A DNA stretch of 64,000 bases from Symsagittifera roscoffensis. Its lineage: Eukaryota > Xenacoelomorpha > Acoela > Convolutidae. Within the stretch, counting starts at the first letter, position 1. The number at the start of each line of letters is the position of its first letter. The notes beneath the pieces were generated by a model that saw only the letters and a list, made by a program, of their open reading frames with translations, had not been told where the DNA came from and ran no database searches. Shown piece after piece: positions 9,270 through 16,770 of this stretch. The DNA is taken from assembly GCF_963678635.1 (NCBI RefSeq), contig NC_087071.1, forward strand, positions 12,353,088-12,417,087, read 5' to 3'. The translations under genes were made by a program, and so were the position numbers.

Positions 9270-9634
9270 TCCAGTTCCCTCCGCGCTTGATCCCTCTCAA
9301 CTTTTGCCTGATCTCTCTCGAGCACCGCTTGATCCCGGTCGAGGTTGGCCTTATTCCTCTCCCGCTGAGTCCTCTCAAGCTCTCTCTTCATGATACTGAC
9401 GTCCGGATACGCTTCCCCCGTCTGCTGTGCTCGAGACATCAATGGTGTCTTGCTCGTGCTCTGGCCCGTGGATCTGACTGATGGTCTGACCGGCAGTGGG
9501 AATTCCCCTGCACCATACTCAGTATTATTGCTCAAGCCAGGTTTCCTCGCCAAATCGAACCCCCTTATTGATCCATCCACCCCGTTATTGCTCCATCCAC
9601 AGCCACCTGGTTTGCTCTTGATTAGATATTCCAT
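9266..9634 (-). CDS. Coiled-coil ORF 1
   Basis: A 122-codon frame with a low-complexity N-terminal half and a C-terminal helix built of a seven-residue repeat (ERDQAVL, ERDQAKV, ERDQARR), a clear coiled coil. It probably drives oligomerisation. The E2 counterpart (29110-29334) has a comparable charged helix. Its stop overlaps the next ATG (ATGA). The upstream part of the same region belongs to a small ORF disrupted by a 122-bp duplication. Confidence 0.55.
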   Translation of the reverse strand: MEYLIKSKPGGCGWSNNGVDGSIRGFDLARKPGLSNNTEYGAGEFPLPVRPSVRSTGQSTSKTPLMSRAQQTGEAYPDVSIMKRELERTQRERNKANLDRDQAVLERDQAKVERDQARRELE

Positions 9635-9955
9635 CGGTGGTGTAGCCCACCATCAAAACTGCTTCTGTCGCAGACTCTCGGCACTCGCCCTCATCCTCCA
9701 ACTGGAGGATGGCATTCAACATCGCTGCCATTCTCTCATCCACTTGAGTATAATCCAGGTCCCTTAGACGTCTGTCAAAACTGCTTCTGTCGCAGACTCT
9801 CGGCACTCGCCCTCATCCTCCAACTGGAGGATGGCATTCAACATCACTGCCATTCTCTCATCCACTTGAGTATAATCCAGGTCCCTTAGATGGCATGGAC
9901 TTCCAGAATCGATCTGCCATTTCCGTGATTTCCAAGTGATCTTGAGTATTAGCAA
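9585..9955 (-). pseudogene. Small post-pol ORF broken by a 122-bp duplication
   Basis: Two overlapping frames (from about 9955 and from 9806) both encode DLDYTQVDERM and LNAILQLEDEG, because the DNA between 9653 and 9890 is duplicated. Since 122 is not a multiple of three, the first copy runs into a stop and only the second continues to MVGYTTDGISNQ and ends at 9585. The tail resembles the small E2 ORF at 28796-29080 (TEVLLRATFGLHGVLYS), so this was probably a gene of about 90-100 codons heading the post-pol module. No ATG is evident upstream in the duplicated copy. The function is unknown. Confidence 0.5.
9653..9890. repeat. Tandem duplication, 122-bp period
   Basis: Positions 9653-9774 and 9775-9890 are near-identical: TCAAAACTGCTTCTGTCGCA begins each copy and CAGGTCCCTTAGA ends each. 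A single base differs (ATCGCTG against ATCACTG). It is a recent event that put the small ORF out of frame. Confidence 0.95.
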
Positions 9956-10046
9956 CTTGAGTTTTACCTGAGCAACTTGACTTGAGCATTAGCAACTTGA
10001 GTTTACCTGAGCAACTTGAGTTTACTTCTTGAGGTGCCGTTCAACT
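9938..10046. repeat. Short degenerate ACTTGAG repeats
   Basis: Units such as AGCAACTTGAGTTTACCTG occur about four times with variable spacing. They mark the beginning of the spacer between the small ORF and the macro ORF. No function is evident. Confidence 0.7.
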
Positions 10047-10388
10047 TGTGTTCTCTTTCTTCAATTGAATACAGTTGAGTAGTCAATTTGACTTTACCAA
10101 ATCAATCTGAAAATAACACCCCATTTTTAGACTAACAGGCTGTGTTCCTACCCTAAAAACCCCCCTTCACTACTATATTTAAAACCCTTTCCTTTCCGTC
10201 TTACTAAAATAGTTCAATTGGAAATCTTCTAAAAACATGCAGATTCATTTTATGTTTTAGCACCATCAATCATTTAAAATGTTAATTGTCATGCCAATCA
10301 CCTCTAAAATTCTTTACCTGTTTTGTACCCACACACCTAACTCGAGATTCTTCCCTCATGCCCAACTCGAGACCCCCGCGTACCCGAC
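10047..10388. other. Non-coding spacer between macro ORF and post-pol ORFs
   Basis: No convincing ORF is present on either strand. On the minus strand there is a TATA-like TTTAAATATAG followed by a run of six G. A similar arrangement (TTTAAAATACAGGGGGG) occurs in the leader near 20073. E2 also has a spacer of about 350 bp at the same place. A separate promoter for the post-pol genes is possible but not shown. Confidence 0.4.
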
Positions 10389-10968
10389 TCAGGCGATGCT
10401 CAAGTAGTATTTCTTGTGAAGATGCACCATTATCTCAGTTTCTGCGAAGACCACGTGTAGGATGGCGTACAATTCCCTTGGCCCTTGGGCTCAACTTCCC
10501 CCTGTTTGGGTCATACACCGGCATTGAGACCTCCGTTATCCCTCTTTCAATCATGAAGTCTCGTAGTCTCGTTAGTGCCAACATCACGTGTTCAGGATCG
10601 ATTGTGTTCCTGTCATTGACCCTCGTCACTAGGAAGCACAGGTATTTGCCCGGGACTTGTGCTACTGATGGTGGAAGCGCGGCCATTCCTCCCAGTCCCG
10701 GTCTCTGTCTAAACAGAAACTCCACGTTCCGGTACTCTCTCTTGAAGTCAACTTCCAGTCTTGATTTGAAACTCATGTCCTCCGTGATACAGGTTGCGCT
10801 AGTCCTGTCTGACAGAATGAAGTCACTATCCGTTATCAGGATATTTTCTGAGTATTCGTTTGGTATTTCAAACTTCGTTTTGAAATTCCGTCCTATGGTA
10901 GGCTCGGCCTCCTCCCCTTCCAGTTCCAGTCCGCACTTTTCTCTCACTTCTCTGAGTTTCTTTATCAT
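10389..10968 (-). CDS. Macro-domain ORF (TARG1/OARD1-like ADP-ribose-binding fold), one frameshift
   Basis: The first ATG is at 10968; the frame is open from 11001, overlapping the pol stop. The reading has CITEDMSFKSRLEVDFKREY, an RPGLGGMAAL segment, GKYLCFLVTR, a helix with LTRLRDFMIERG and then ITEVSMPVYD. This succession matches macro domains of the TARG1/OARD1 group, which bind or hydrolyse ADP-ribose. The catalytic Asp expected after SMP appears absent, while a Lys of the FK pair is kept. The frame ends at 10435, but in the next frame RELYAILHVVF and HKKYYLSIA run to 10389 and match E2 (HPRELDPLTHVIF and KKYYLSIG), so there is a frameshift near 10480. Position after integrase and before the spacer is the same in E2. 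Confidence 0.8.
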
Positions 10969-10975
10969 CAAATTT

Positions 10976-11040
10976 TCGGTGTGGGTAAGTCCTACCCCCA
11001 CTCCCCGGACAAAAAATTTATCGACGTCCCCGTCGATGAT
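10976..11040 (-). promoter_or_regulatory. Candidate RNA structure at the pol terminus: two stem-loops around the stop codon
   Basis: On the minus strand ATCGACG-GGGA-CGTCGAT can form a 7-bp stem. After a T run and GTCCGGGGAG, a second inverted repeat GTGGG(GG)TA / TACCCAC encloses the pol stop TAG at 10992-10994. E2 carries nearly the same nucleotides at 27799-27863, although the encoded residues differ because of two compensating indels. Conservation at the nucleotide rather than protein level suggests an RNA or DNA signal. It could act in readthrough, reinitiation, or as an internal polypurine tract (T-box plus G-rich run). Confidence 0.45.
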
Positions 11041-12170
11041 GCTGGGTCTGAATTATCCGGCGGAATGTCGAGCGGGCTGTCTGTTGCCGTCCAGCCGAAA
11101 AGAGGATCCTCCGTTTTCATGTACTTCCCCGCTGATATGTCAACTTGCTGTATGCTCTGTCCTTCCTCGCTTCCGTTCTTGACATCGCGCATCCATTCTA
11201 ATATCCTCAGGTTCGTATTCTCCCTCCTCTCTATCTCGCTCTGTTCTAAATCCGTCTCCCGCTCCGGCGTCGAGTAGTCTTCCTGTGGGTAGTGTTCGTT
11301 ATCGTCGATGATCTGCCATTCACCATCTGCCGCCAGCTCGCCCACACTTATTAGTTCTTTGCTTAGGTTATCGGGCTGTATCTTGTCGATCAGGAAATCG
11401 TCCCCGTACCTGTTGTACCTCATGCCTGTGCGTTTGCGATTGCCACTCCTTGTCCCCGCTGGTATTGACAAGTCTGGTTCTGTCCACTTCGGCACCTCAC
11501 TTTGCTCAGGATCGTTCCAATCGTCTTCCACAAAAGATTCCGCTTCAGAGTCCGCGTCTTTTTTTTCATTGTCATCCAGACTCAAGTTCTCATTGCCATC
11601 ATTCTTATCTCTGGTGCCTTTCTCGTTCACTTCACATGCTGGTTCCACCAGTAGGTTCTCTAGTCCCTCCATGTCCTTTGGTATACACCAGTCCTCTGGG
11701 GATGGGACATGAGGCTTCAGGTTCTCATAATGTGCTGCTCGCCCAGTACTCAAGCGGTAGAACCGTCCTTGTTGGTGTACTTCAGTTATCATGAATGGTC
11801 CTCTCCATTTCTTGAGTTGTTTCTTCGTTCCTTTGGGCGGTATCACATTCTGGAAAACCCACACATGCTGGCCCACTTCATATGGCTTCGCCTGTAATAT
11901 TTTTTCATCATATTTCTTGCGCTGTTCCATTTGTGCCTGCGCAGTGTTCCTCCTGCATAGCTCGTTTATTTCCTGCTGTCTCCTGATCGCTTCTTTCACG
12001 TAAGCTTGAGGCGACGTCCTCTTCCCTTCATACTCTGGGTAAAAGAACGTCAGAAGCATCGCTCTCTCTTTGCCTGTCAACATCATGAATGGACTGATTC
12101 CCGTCGTTGAGTGTTGAGTACTGTTGTATGCCCCTACGACTTGAGGCAGATACTTATCCCAGTCCGTCAT
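10992..12170 (-). CDS. Integrase C-terminal part and acidic pol tail
   Basis: This 392-codon frame begins MTDWDKYLPQVVGAYNST, which is the normal continuation of a gypsy integrase core after the catalytic Glu. It then has a coiled segment and the GPY/F-type module (KKWRGPFMITEV, RFYRLSTG, NLKPH at about residues 115-155). About 230 acidic residues follow, ending in LSGEWG. It is separated from the catalytic part by one stop and nine further nucleotides (TGA then TCTAGATAC then ATG). The GPY/F module normally assists integrase multimerisation and target binding. E2 has the same protein in pieces at 26656-27845, with a stop at almost the same place. Confidence 0.85.
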   Translation of the reverse strand: MTDWDKYLPQVVGAYNSTQHSTTGISPFMMLTGKERAMLLTFFYPEYEGKRTSPQAYVKEAIRRQQEINELCRRNTAQAQMEQRKKYDEKILQAKPYEVGQHVWVFQNVIPPKGTKKQLKKWRGPFMITEVHQQGRFYRLSTGRAAHYENLKPHVPSPEDWCIPKDMEGLENLLVEPACEVNEKGTRDKNDGNENLSLDDNEKKDADSEAESFVEDDWNDPEQSEVPKWTEPDLSIPAGTRSGNRKRTGMRYNRYGDDFLIDKIQPDNLSKELISVGELAADGEWQIIDDNEHYPQEDYSTPERETDLEQSEIERRENTNLRILEWMRDVKNGSEEGQSIQQVDISAGKYMKTEDPLFGWTATDSPLDIPPDNSDPASSTGTSINFLSGEWG

Positions 12171-12179
12171 GTATCTAGA

Positions 12180-13916
12180 TCAGTATACCCTCAGCATGTT
12201 CACCAACGTCCTATTCTGTCTTTCTACCAGCCCGTTGGTCTGAGGATGGTAAGTCGTCGAGTGTGCTTGAGCTATGTGTGACCTCTTCATTAATTCCTTA
12301 GTCAAGTCCCCCACAAAGGCTTTGCCGTTGTCTGACTGAAAAGTCATTGGACAACCATACCTTGATATCCAATGGGTTATCAAGTGGTCACAAGTCTCCT
12401 CTGCTGAAGCTATTTGACACGGCACCGCTTCTGCTAGTTTTGTGAAGTGATCAATTATAACCAGTATCTGGTTATACCCCGACTCCGTCATACAGATCTT
12501 CTGATGGTCTATCTGCACCACTTCATTAAATTCCGAGCTATCCACCGACTTGAGTGGGAATTTCATCTTCCTTGGATCTTTCACTTGCAAGCATGCCAGG
12601 CATGCATTCACCCACCTCTCACAGGCTTTCCTCAATCCCGGCCAATCGAACCTGTGAAGTATTCTTTGTTGCACTTTGTCTATCCCCTGGTGCCCCATTT
12701 GATCATGTGATCTGAACAGCACCTCTGTCTGATATAATTGTGGTAGTATGATGAGGTTGTGCTTGTGTAGTATCTTGTCTTCTTCTTTTCTCTTGCATGC
12801 TACAACCCCATCAGCCGTGTGATCGAGTAACTCTTTCCTCTCTTTATAGAACTGGCTCAGGGTCTTGTAGCTGTCTTCTTTAAGCTCCCCTTTCTCCTTG
12901 GACCCCGTTCGGATCCATTTGGAGAGATTGCTTGTCATCTTGTCATTCTTCTGGGCTCTTATCAGGTCCGACAGCCTATATCTCGCTTTGACATGTTCCT
13001 TCAGCCCCATGATCTGCCCATTCATCTCCCCAGGGTTGTGGACGTCGTCATTCAGCTTCACGCACACTATCCTCCTTACCACCTTCATGTCGTCTTCCGG
13101 CACTAGATTTGTTCTCACATTTGAATTGCATGATAGCTCCCTGAATAGCTTCCTCGAAACTGCAATCCTTTCAAGTTCTTCACCACCTCGTATCTCCTGC
13201 ACGTCCATGTTGAAGGTTCCTGAGGACGGATCTGTTTGTAGTTCTCTGTCGTGGTGTCTAATCTTTTCTTCTGCTAGTATCAGGCAGAGACTATCTTGAT
13301 CATCACTGCTCGCTTCCGAGTCCTCATCCCACATTTCACACTCCCCGGACAAATTTTCTCCTTCAGTGTTTTCTTCTTCTGTGTTTTCTTCTTCTGTGGA
13401 CGTGGACCGCTCCCCGGACTCTTGACCTGGTCCCAGGTATTCAGCTTCTTCCTTGAATTCCACTCTCTTTCTCCTGACTCTAGTCTGTTCAAGTAATTTA
13501 GCTGGGATCTTTTCAACCAGTGACTGCACCGCTTCCTTCCCATCAAGGTTAGTCACTGTCGAGGTATTTCTATCACTGGCTGTCCCGCTCTTTCGCAGTA
13601 TTGTGACCTCAGGTTCCTCTTTACCGTTTTCTTGAATCACGGGCCTATCATCTGCTAGTCTCTCGAGTAACCCCTTTAAGTATTCGTATATTTGTGCTTC
13701 CCCCGTCTCTACCTGGTTGAGATCGTAGCCTTTTGCTTTGAGCGTCTCCCTCACGATCTTTGACTTGAGCATCATTCCTATCGGCATCCCTCGGTTCTTT
13801 CTCAAGTTTGTTTTTCTCGTAGTTTCCTTTGGTAACTCGAGGTGATCTTCTATTGGTTTGCCTGATTTGTCCAACCATCTCGTGAGAGGAAGACTGTCAT
13901 ACGTTTCCTTGTCCAT
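12180..13916 (-). CDS. Integrase (zinc-binding and catalytic core) with long N-terminal linker
   Basis: A 578-codon frame. Residues 1-390 are a charged linker between RNase H and integrase, with an acidic TEEEN repeat near residue 175-185. The HHCC zinc module has His404, His409, Cys439 and Cys442 (SHDQMGH and CLAC). The catalytic triad is Asp470 (VQIDH), Asp529 (QSDNG) and Glu565 (LVERQN), with 35 residues between the last two, as in retroviral and gypsy integrases. The enzyme joins element cDNA to chromosomal DNA. The frame stops 13 residues after Glu565 with a TGA, and the rest of the domain is in the next ORF. The linker is longer than usual for gypsy elements. RNase H sequence runs into this frame from upstream only after a frameshift near 13985. 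Confidence 0.9.
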   Translation of the reverse strand: MDKETYDSLPLTRWLDKSGKPIEDHLELPKETTRKTNLRKNRGMPIGMMLKSKIVRETLKAKGYDLNQVETGEAQIYEYLKGLLERLADDRPVIQENGKEEPEVTILRKSGTASDRNTSTVTNLDGKEAVQSLVEKIPAKLLEQTRVRRKRVEFKEEAEYLGPGQESGERSTSTEEENTEEENTEGENLSGECEMWDEDSEASSDDQDSLCLILAEEKIRHHDRELQTDPSSGTFNMDVQEIRGGEELERIAVSRKLFRELSCNSNVRTNLVPEDDMKVVRRIVCVKLNDDVHNPGEMNGQIMGLKEHVKARYRLSDLIRAQKNDKMTSNLSKWIRTGSKEKGELKEDSYKTLSQFYKERKELLDHTADGVVACKRKEEDKILHKHNLIILPQLYQTEVLFRSHDQMGHQGIDKVQQRILHRFDWPGLRKACERWVNACLACLQVKDPRKMKFPLKSVDSSEFNEVVQIDHQKICMTESGYNQILVIIDHFTKLAEAVPCQIASAEETCDHLITHWISRYGCPMTFQSDNGKAFVGDLTKELMKRSHIAQAHSTTYHPQTNGLVERQNRTLVNMLRVY

Positions 13917-14041
13917 GAAGGAGAAGCCATCTTCGATCTCAGGTCTATCTGCCTCCCTCTGTTCTTGTCTCTCGTCTTCTTGCTCAAGCTGTCAGCATTT
14001 TGATGTTTGTCTCGTGTTCTGTGCTCAATTATCATATTGTA
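13917..14041 (-). pseudogene. End of RNase H cut off by a stop and a frameshift
   Basis: Directly after the TGA at 14042-14044 the frame reads MIIEHRTRDKHQNADSLS, which is the usual end of a gypsy RNase H domain (IEHRPGK..NADALS). A frameshift near 13985 then moves the reading into the frame of the integrase ORF. E2 has the intact equivalent (MIIEHRMHDKHHNADTL) at about 24758. So RNase H and integrase were one polyprotein that is interrupted twice here. Confidence 0.75.
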
Positions 14042-15877
14042 TCAGTCCAGGCGAACTATCCACCTCCCAATGTAACTTTGGTCCATTGAGTACGTCTTCA
14101 GCCAGCTCAGTGCCCGGTTGTCGACTCGCAACTTGAATGGCTCACTGCCTAGGTATGCCCTATATTTCTCGACAAAGGTAACCACCGCGAACATCTCTGC
14201 TTTCGGTGCTCCGTACTTCATTTCCGTGTCACTTAGGACTTTGCTCCCGTACGCTATTGGTCTCAAGACTGTCTTCCCATTCCACTCTTGTTCTTGGTGG
14301 AGAATTCCAGATATCGCTACTACCGATGCGTCCGTATCCAGTACGTACATCCCCTTCTCTGTTGGCATCTCTAGTACTGGTGCATCGCACAACTCTTTCT
14401 TTATTCTCTGGAATGACTCTTCTGCTGCGTTATTCCACGTGAACTTCTTGCCCTTGTGCCTCATTAACTGTTGCATCGGATAGACCTTTTCTGCGTAGCC
14501 TTTGACGAATTCCCTATAGTAATTTGCAAAACCCAGAAAGCTCATCAATTGGTGTTCCGTTTTCGGCGATTTCCAAGTTAGAACTGCCTCTACTGCGTCT
14601 GGATCTGGTCTGATGCCGTGTTTGTCCACCATCCTCCCCAAGTATTTTATCGAGTCCTTGAGTATCTCACACTTTGATGGTTTGCACTTCAGCCCCGACC
14701 TCTTCATACACGCAAATATTTCGTCAAGTCTTTCAATGTGGTCCTCTAGTGTGGGTGTCGCTATTACCACGTCATCCACATAGCACATTACCAGATTGCC
14801 ATACTTCTTCGTTACGCCTATCAGCGCGTGTGCCATCAACCGCTGAAACGTGGCTGTGGCCTTGCAAAGTCCAAACGGCATCCGTTTCCATTGAAACAGA
14901 CCCAACTCGCAGGCAAACCCTGTGTTGTCCCTGTCCTGCTTCCTAAGTGGTACCTGCCAAAAAGCCGAGCCTAAATCAAGAGTCGTAAAAAATTTTGCAT
15001 CACCTAACTTCGAGAGGCTCTCATCAATCCTAGGTATGGGATAGGCATCCTTCACCGTGACGGAGTTCAGGTATCGAAAGTCACAACAAAACCTCAACTG
15101 GTCGCCTTTCTTTTTGGCCATCACTACTCCACACGCCCACGGTGATTTGGATGGTTCTATCATGTCATACTCTAGTAGCGTTTCAATCTCCTTTCTACAC
15201 GCATCCGACCTGTGCGGTATTGCGTTTTCCTCAAGTTCTATTTCGTGCTCAACAAAATTACAACACCCGATGTTTGCCTTATGTCTTGAAAAAACTTCTT
15301 CGTTCCGTTCTAGTACGTCCTTGATGGCATCGAGCTGTTCGTCCGTGAACTTGCCTCTTAAGTGTTCAATATCCGGTAGAACCGGTTTATCACCCTGTAT
15401 TTCGTCTAATGTGGGCCGTTCCGGGAAATTCGAAAAGCTCGATAGTCCATCGTCCGTCTCTGACTTAGGTGACTTCACAAGACCTGATGAATCTTTTATT
15501 TTATTCAATCGTCTCAAGATACAAATTTTGTCCCTATGATTGGGACAATCAACAACTTCATTTTGTTTATGGTTTTCAGTCATTTCATATCGAGTTTTAA
15601 CAGGTAAAGCATATCCCAGTTTCCTCCCCCTCTGTATCGTGATTGGCATGTCAAGGGTATTTGACAAGACACTCACGCAGAGGCCGCTCTTCGTAATCGA
15701 GAAGGATCTTCCTAAAACAGCAGCACTTTGACTATTTGGGTTTGGGACTACGCATATCTGCTTGTTGTCACTTAGTTCTTTGTAATTTTTCATTCGTAAG
15801 CTTACAATCGCCGCCTCGTTCGCCTTTAGCCTCACCCTCCTATTCAAGAATACCGGTGCTTTGGTTTCATTTGCCAT
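14042..15877 (-). CDS. Reverse transcriptase and RNase H
   Basis: A 611-codon frame with an ATG start. The RT domain covers about residues 215-400: SKSPWACGVVMAKKK, RFCCDFRYLN, the first catalytic Asp in TTLDLGSAFWQV, PFGLCKATATFQRLM, and YVDD at residues 366-369. The connection region has FLGFANYYREFV. RNase H begins near residue 510 with VLDTDAS and continues to LRVDNRALSWL. All polymerase catalytic residues are present, and the sequence places the element in Ty3/gypsy. The ORF starts 25 nt after the protease stop. It ends in TGA before the last RNase H motif. The product copies element RNA into cDNA in the cytoplasmic particle. Confidence 0.95.
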   Translation of the reverse strand: MANETKAPVFLNRRVRLKANEAAIVSLRMKNYKELSDNKQICVVPNPNSQSAAVLGRSFSITKSGLCVSVLSNTLDMPITIQRGRKLGYALPVKTRYEMTENHKQNEVVDCPNHRDKICILRRLNKIKDSSGLVKSPKSETDDGLSSFSNFPERPTLDEIQGDKPVLPDIEHLRGKFTDEQLDAIKDVLERNEEVFSRHKANIGCCNFVEHEIELEENAIPHRSDACRKEIETLLEYDMIEPSKSPWACGVVMAKKKGDQLRFCCDFRYLNSVTVKDAYPIPRIDESLSKLGDAKFFTTLDLGSAFWQVPLRKQDRDNTGFACELGLFQWKRMPFGLCKATATFQRLMAHALIGVTKKYGNLVMCYVDDVVIATPTLEDHIERLDEIFACMKRSGLKCKPSKCEILKDSIKYLGRMVDKHGIRPDPDAVEAVLTWKSPKTEHQLMSFLGFANYYREFVKGYAEKVYPMQQLMRHKGKKFTWNNAAEESFQRIKKELCDAPVLEMPTEKGMYVLDTDASVVAISGILHQEQEWNGKTVLRPIAYGSKVLSDTEMKYGAPKAEMFAVVTFVEKYRAYLGSEPFKLRVDNRALSWLKTYSMDQSYIGRWIVRLD

Positions 15878-15902
15878 TATTCAATTTAAAAGGTTTGATT
15901 GC

Positions 15903-16299
15903 TTACCTCCTATCCGGGTTCCGTATCCTGAACATTGCGTTGTTTAGATCAATCGCTACATCAAAGTTCCTGATGAAGTTTCTGCCTAAAATAAATTGAT
16001 CAGACTCATCTAGGTTTTCTACCACAAGAAAGCTCATCCACAGGTTACGTTCCCCCAGATTGAGGGCTATTATCGGCGTTCTGCCCAACACCCGCAGGGC
16101 CCCTTTGTTTGCAGCATCTCGAATCTATCAAATCATCTTTGTTGAAGCCCATTCGTTCCCGAGTTTCGATTGGTATGACACTCAAGACTGCTCCCGTATC
16201 GAGTAACCCACGTAACTGAGTCTTTCTGCCACTTATGTCTAACATGTGTCCTGTCACATCTGCCTCTGTCCCGATGTGCATCGCATCTTCTTCAAGCAT
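15903..16299 (-). pseudogene. Aspartic protease, frameshifted
   Basis: The frame from ATG 16299 contains GLLDTGAVLSVIP, with catalytic Asp34, then loses homology after DDLID. The neighbouring frame (16091-15903) carries the remainder: LGRTPIIAL, LWMSFLVVENL, QFILGRNF and the end RIRNPDRR. E2 reads continuously through the equivalent segment, which shows that E1 has a small indel near 16120. A programmed frameshift is a less likely alternative because E2 needs none. The enzyme would process Gag and Pol as a homodimer. The ATG lies 15 nt after the stop of the previous ORF. Confidence 0.85.
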
Positions 16300-16314
16300 G
16301 GCGCAGTGTCCGAT

Positions 16315-16770
16315 CTATCTCACTTTCAACTCTTCTCTTCCCACGTAGATTTGCCCAATTAGGTCTTCATCACATGTTATCATTGTTTTGGTATAGATGT
16401 TGTTTCCATTTTTATTTAGCATCACTTCATGTGGACCGTAAGCTTCTGTGTACCTGTTATCATCACGTACCGACTTGCTACCCCCTCTCGTGAGTAGTGC
16501 TCTCAACGCTCTAGAAGTCGTTTGTGGGCTTATACAACTCAAGTAATCTGCGTACACATCAATGTGCATTATTGTCTGGTCACTTGGTTCGCTTAAGTTT
16601 CTCGTTACTTCGTGGCCGCCCACAGTGATTATTGACATTATTCTTGCCCCAATCTTTGTTATGCCAAATGGCTTTCCTGTAACCATTTTTACAGTGTTGC
16701 AGTTTTCATTTTTTGTCGACCCTTCAGCAGCTTCTGGTATTGTTTGTGCGCCACTTAATGCTTCGTTCAT
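16315..16770 (-). CDS. Linker ORF between nucleocapsid and protease, unknown
   Basis: A 151-codon frame whose ATG overlaps the stop of the zinc-knuckle ORF (ATGA). It ends in IYVGREELKVR and TAG, 15 nt before the protease ATG. No domain is recognised; the segment GARIMSIITVGGHEV could be a beta-rich start of the protease region. The last 25 residues resemble the E2 reading just before its protease (HTKSHVTADSDQI and IYLDQEELK at 22087-22165). It may be the N-terminal part of Pol rather than an independent gene. Confidence 0.6.
   Translation of the reverse strand: MNEALSGAQTIPEAAEGSTKNENCNTVKMVTGKPFGITKIGARIMSIITVGGHEVTRNLSEPSDQTIMHIDVYADYLSCISPQTTSRALRALLTRGGSKSVRDDNRYTEAYGPHEVMLNKNGNNIYTKTMITCDEDLIGQIYVGREELKVR

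Noticed and set aside
16045-16299. Programmed frameshift in the protease
   Set aside because: E2 reads through this point without a shift, so a private indel in E1 is simpler.
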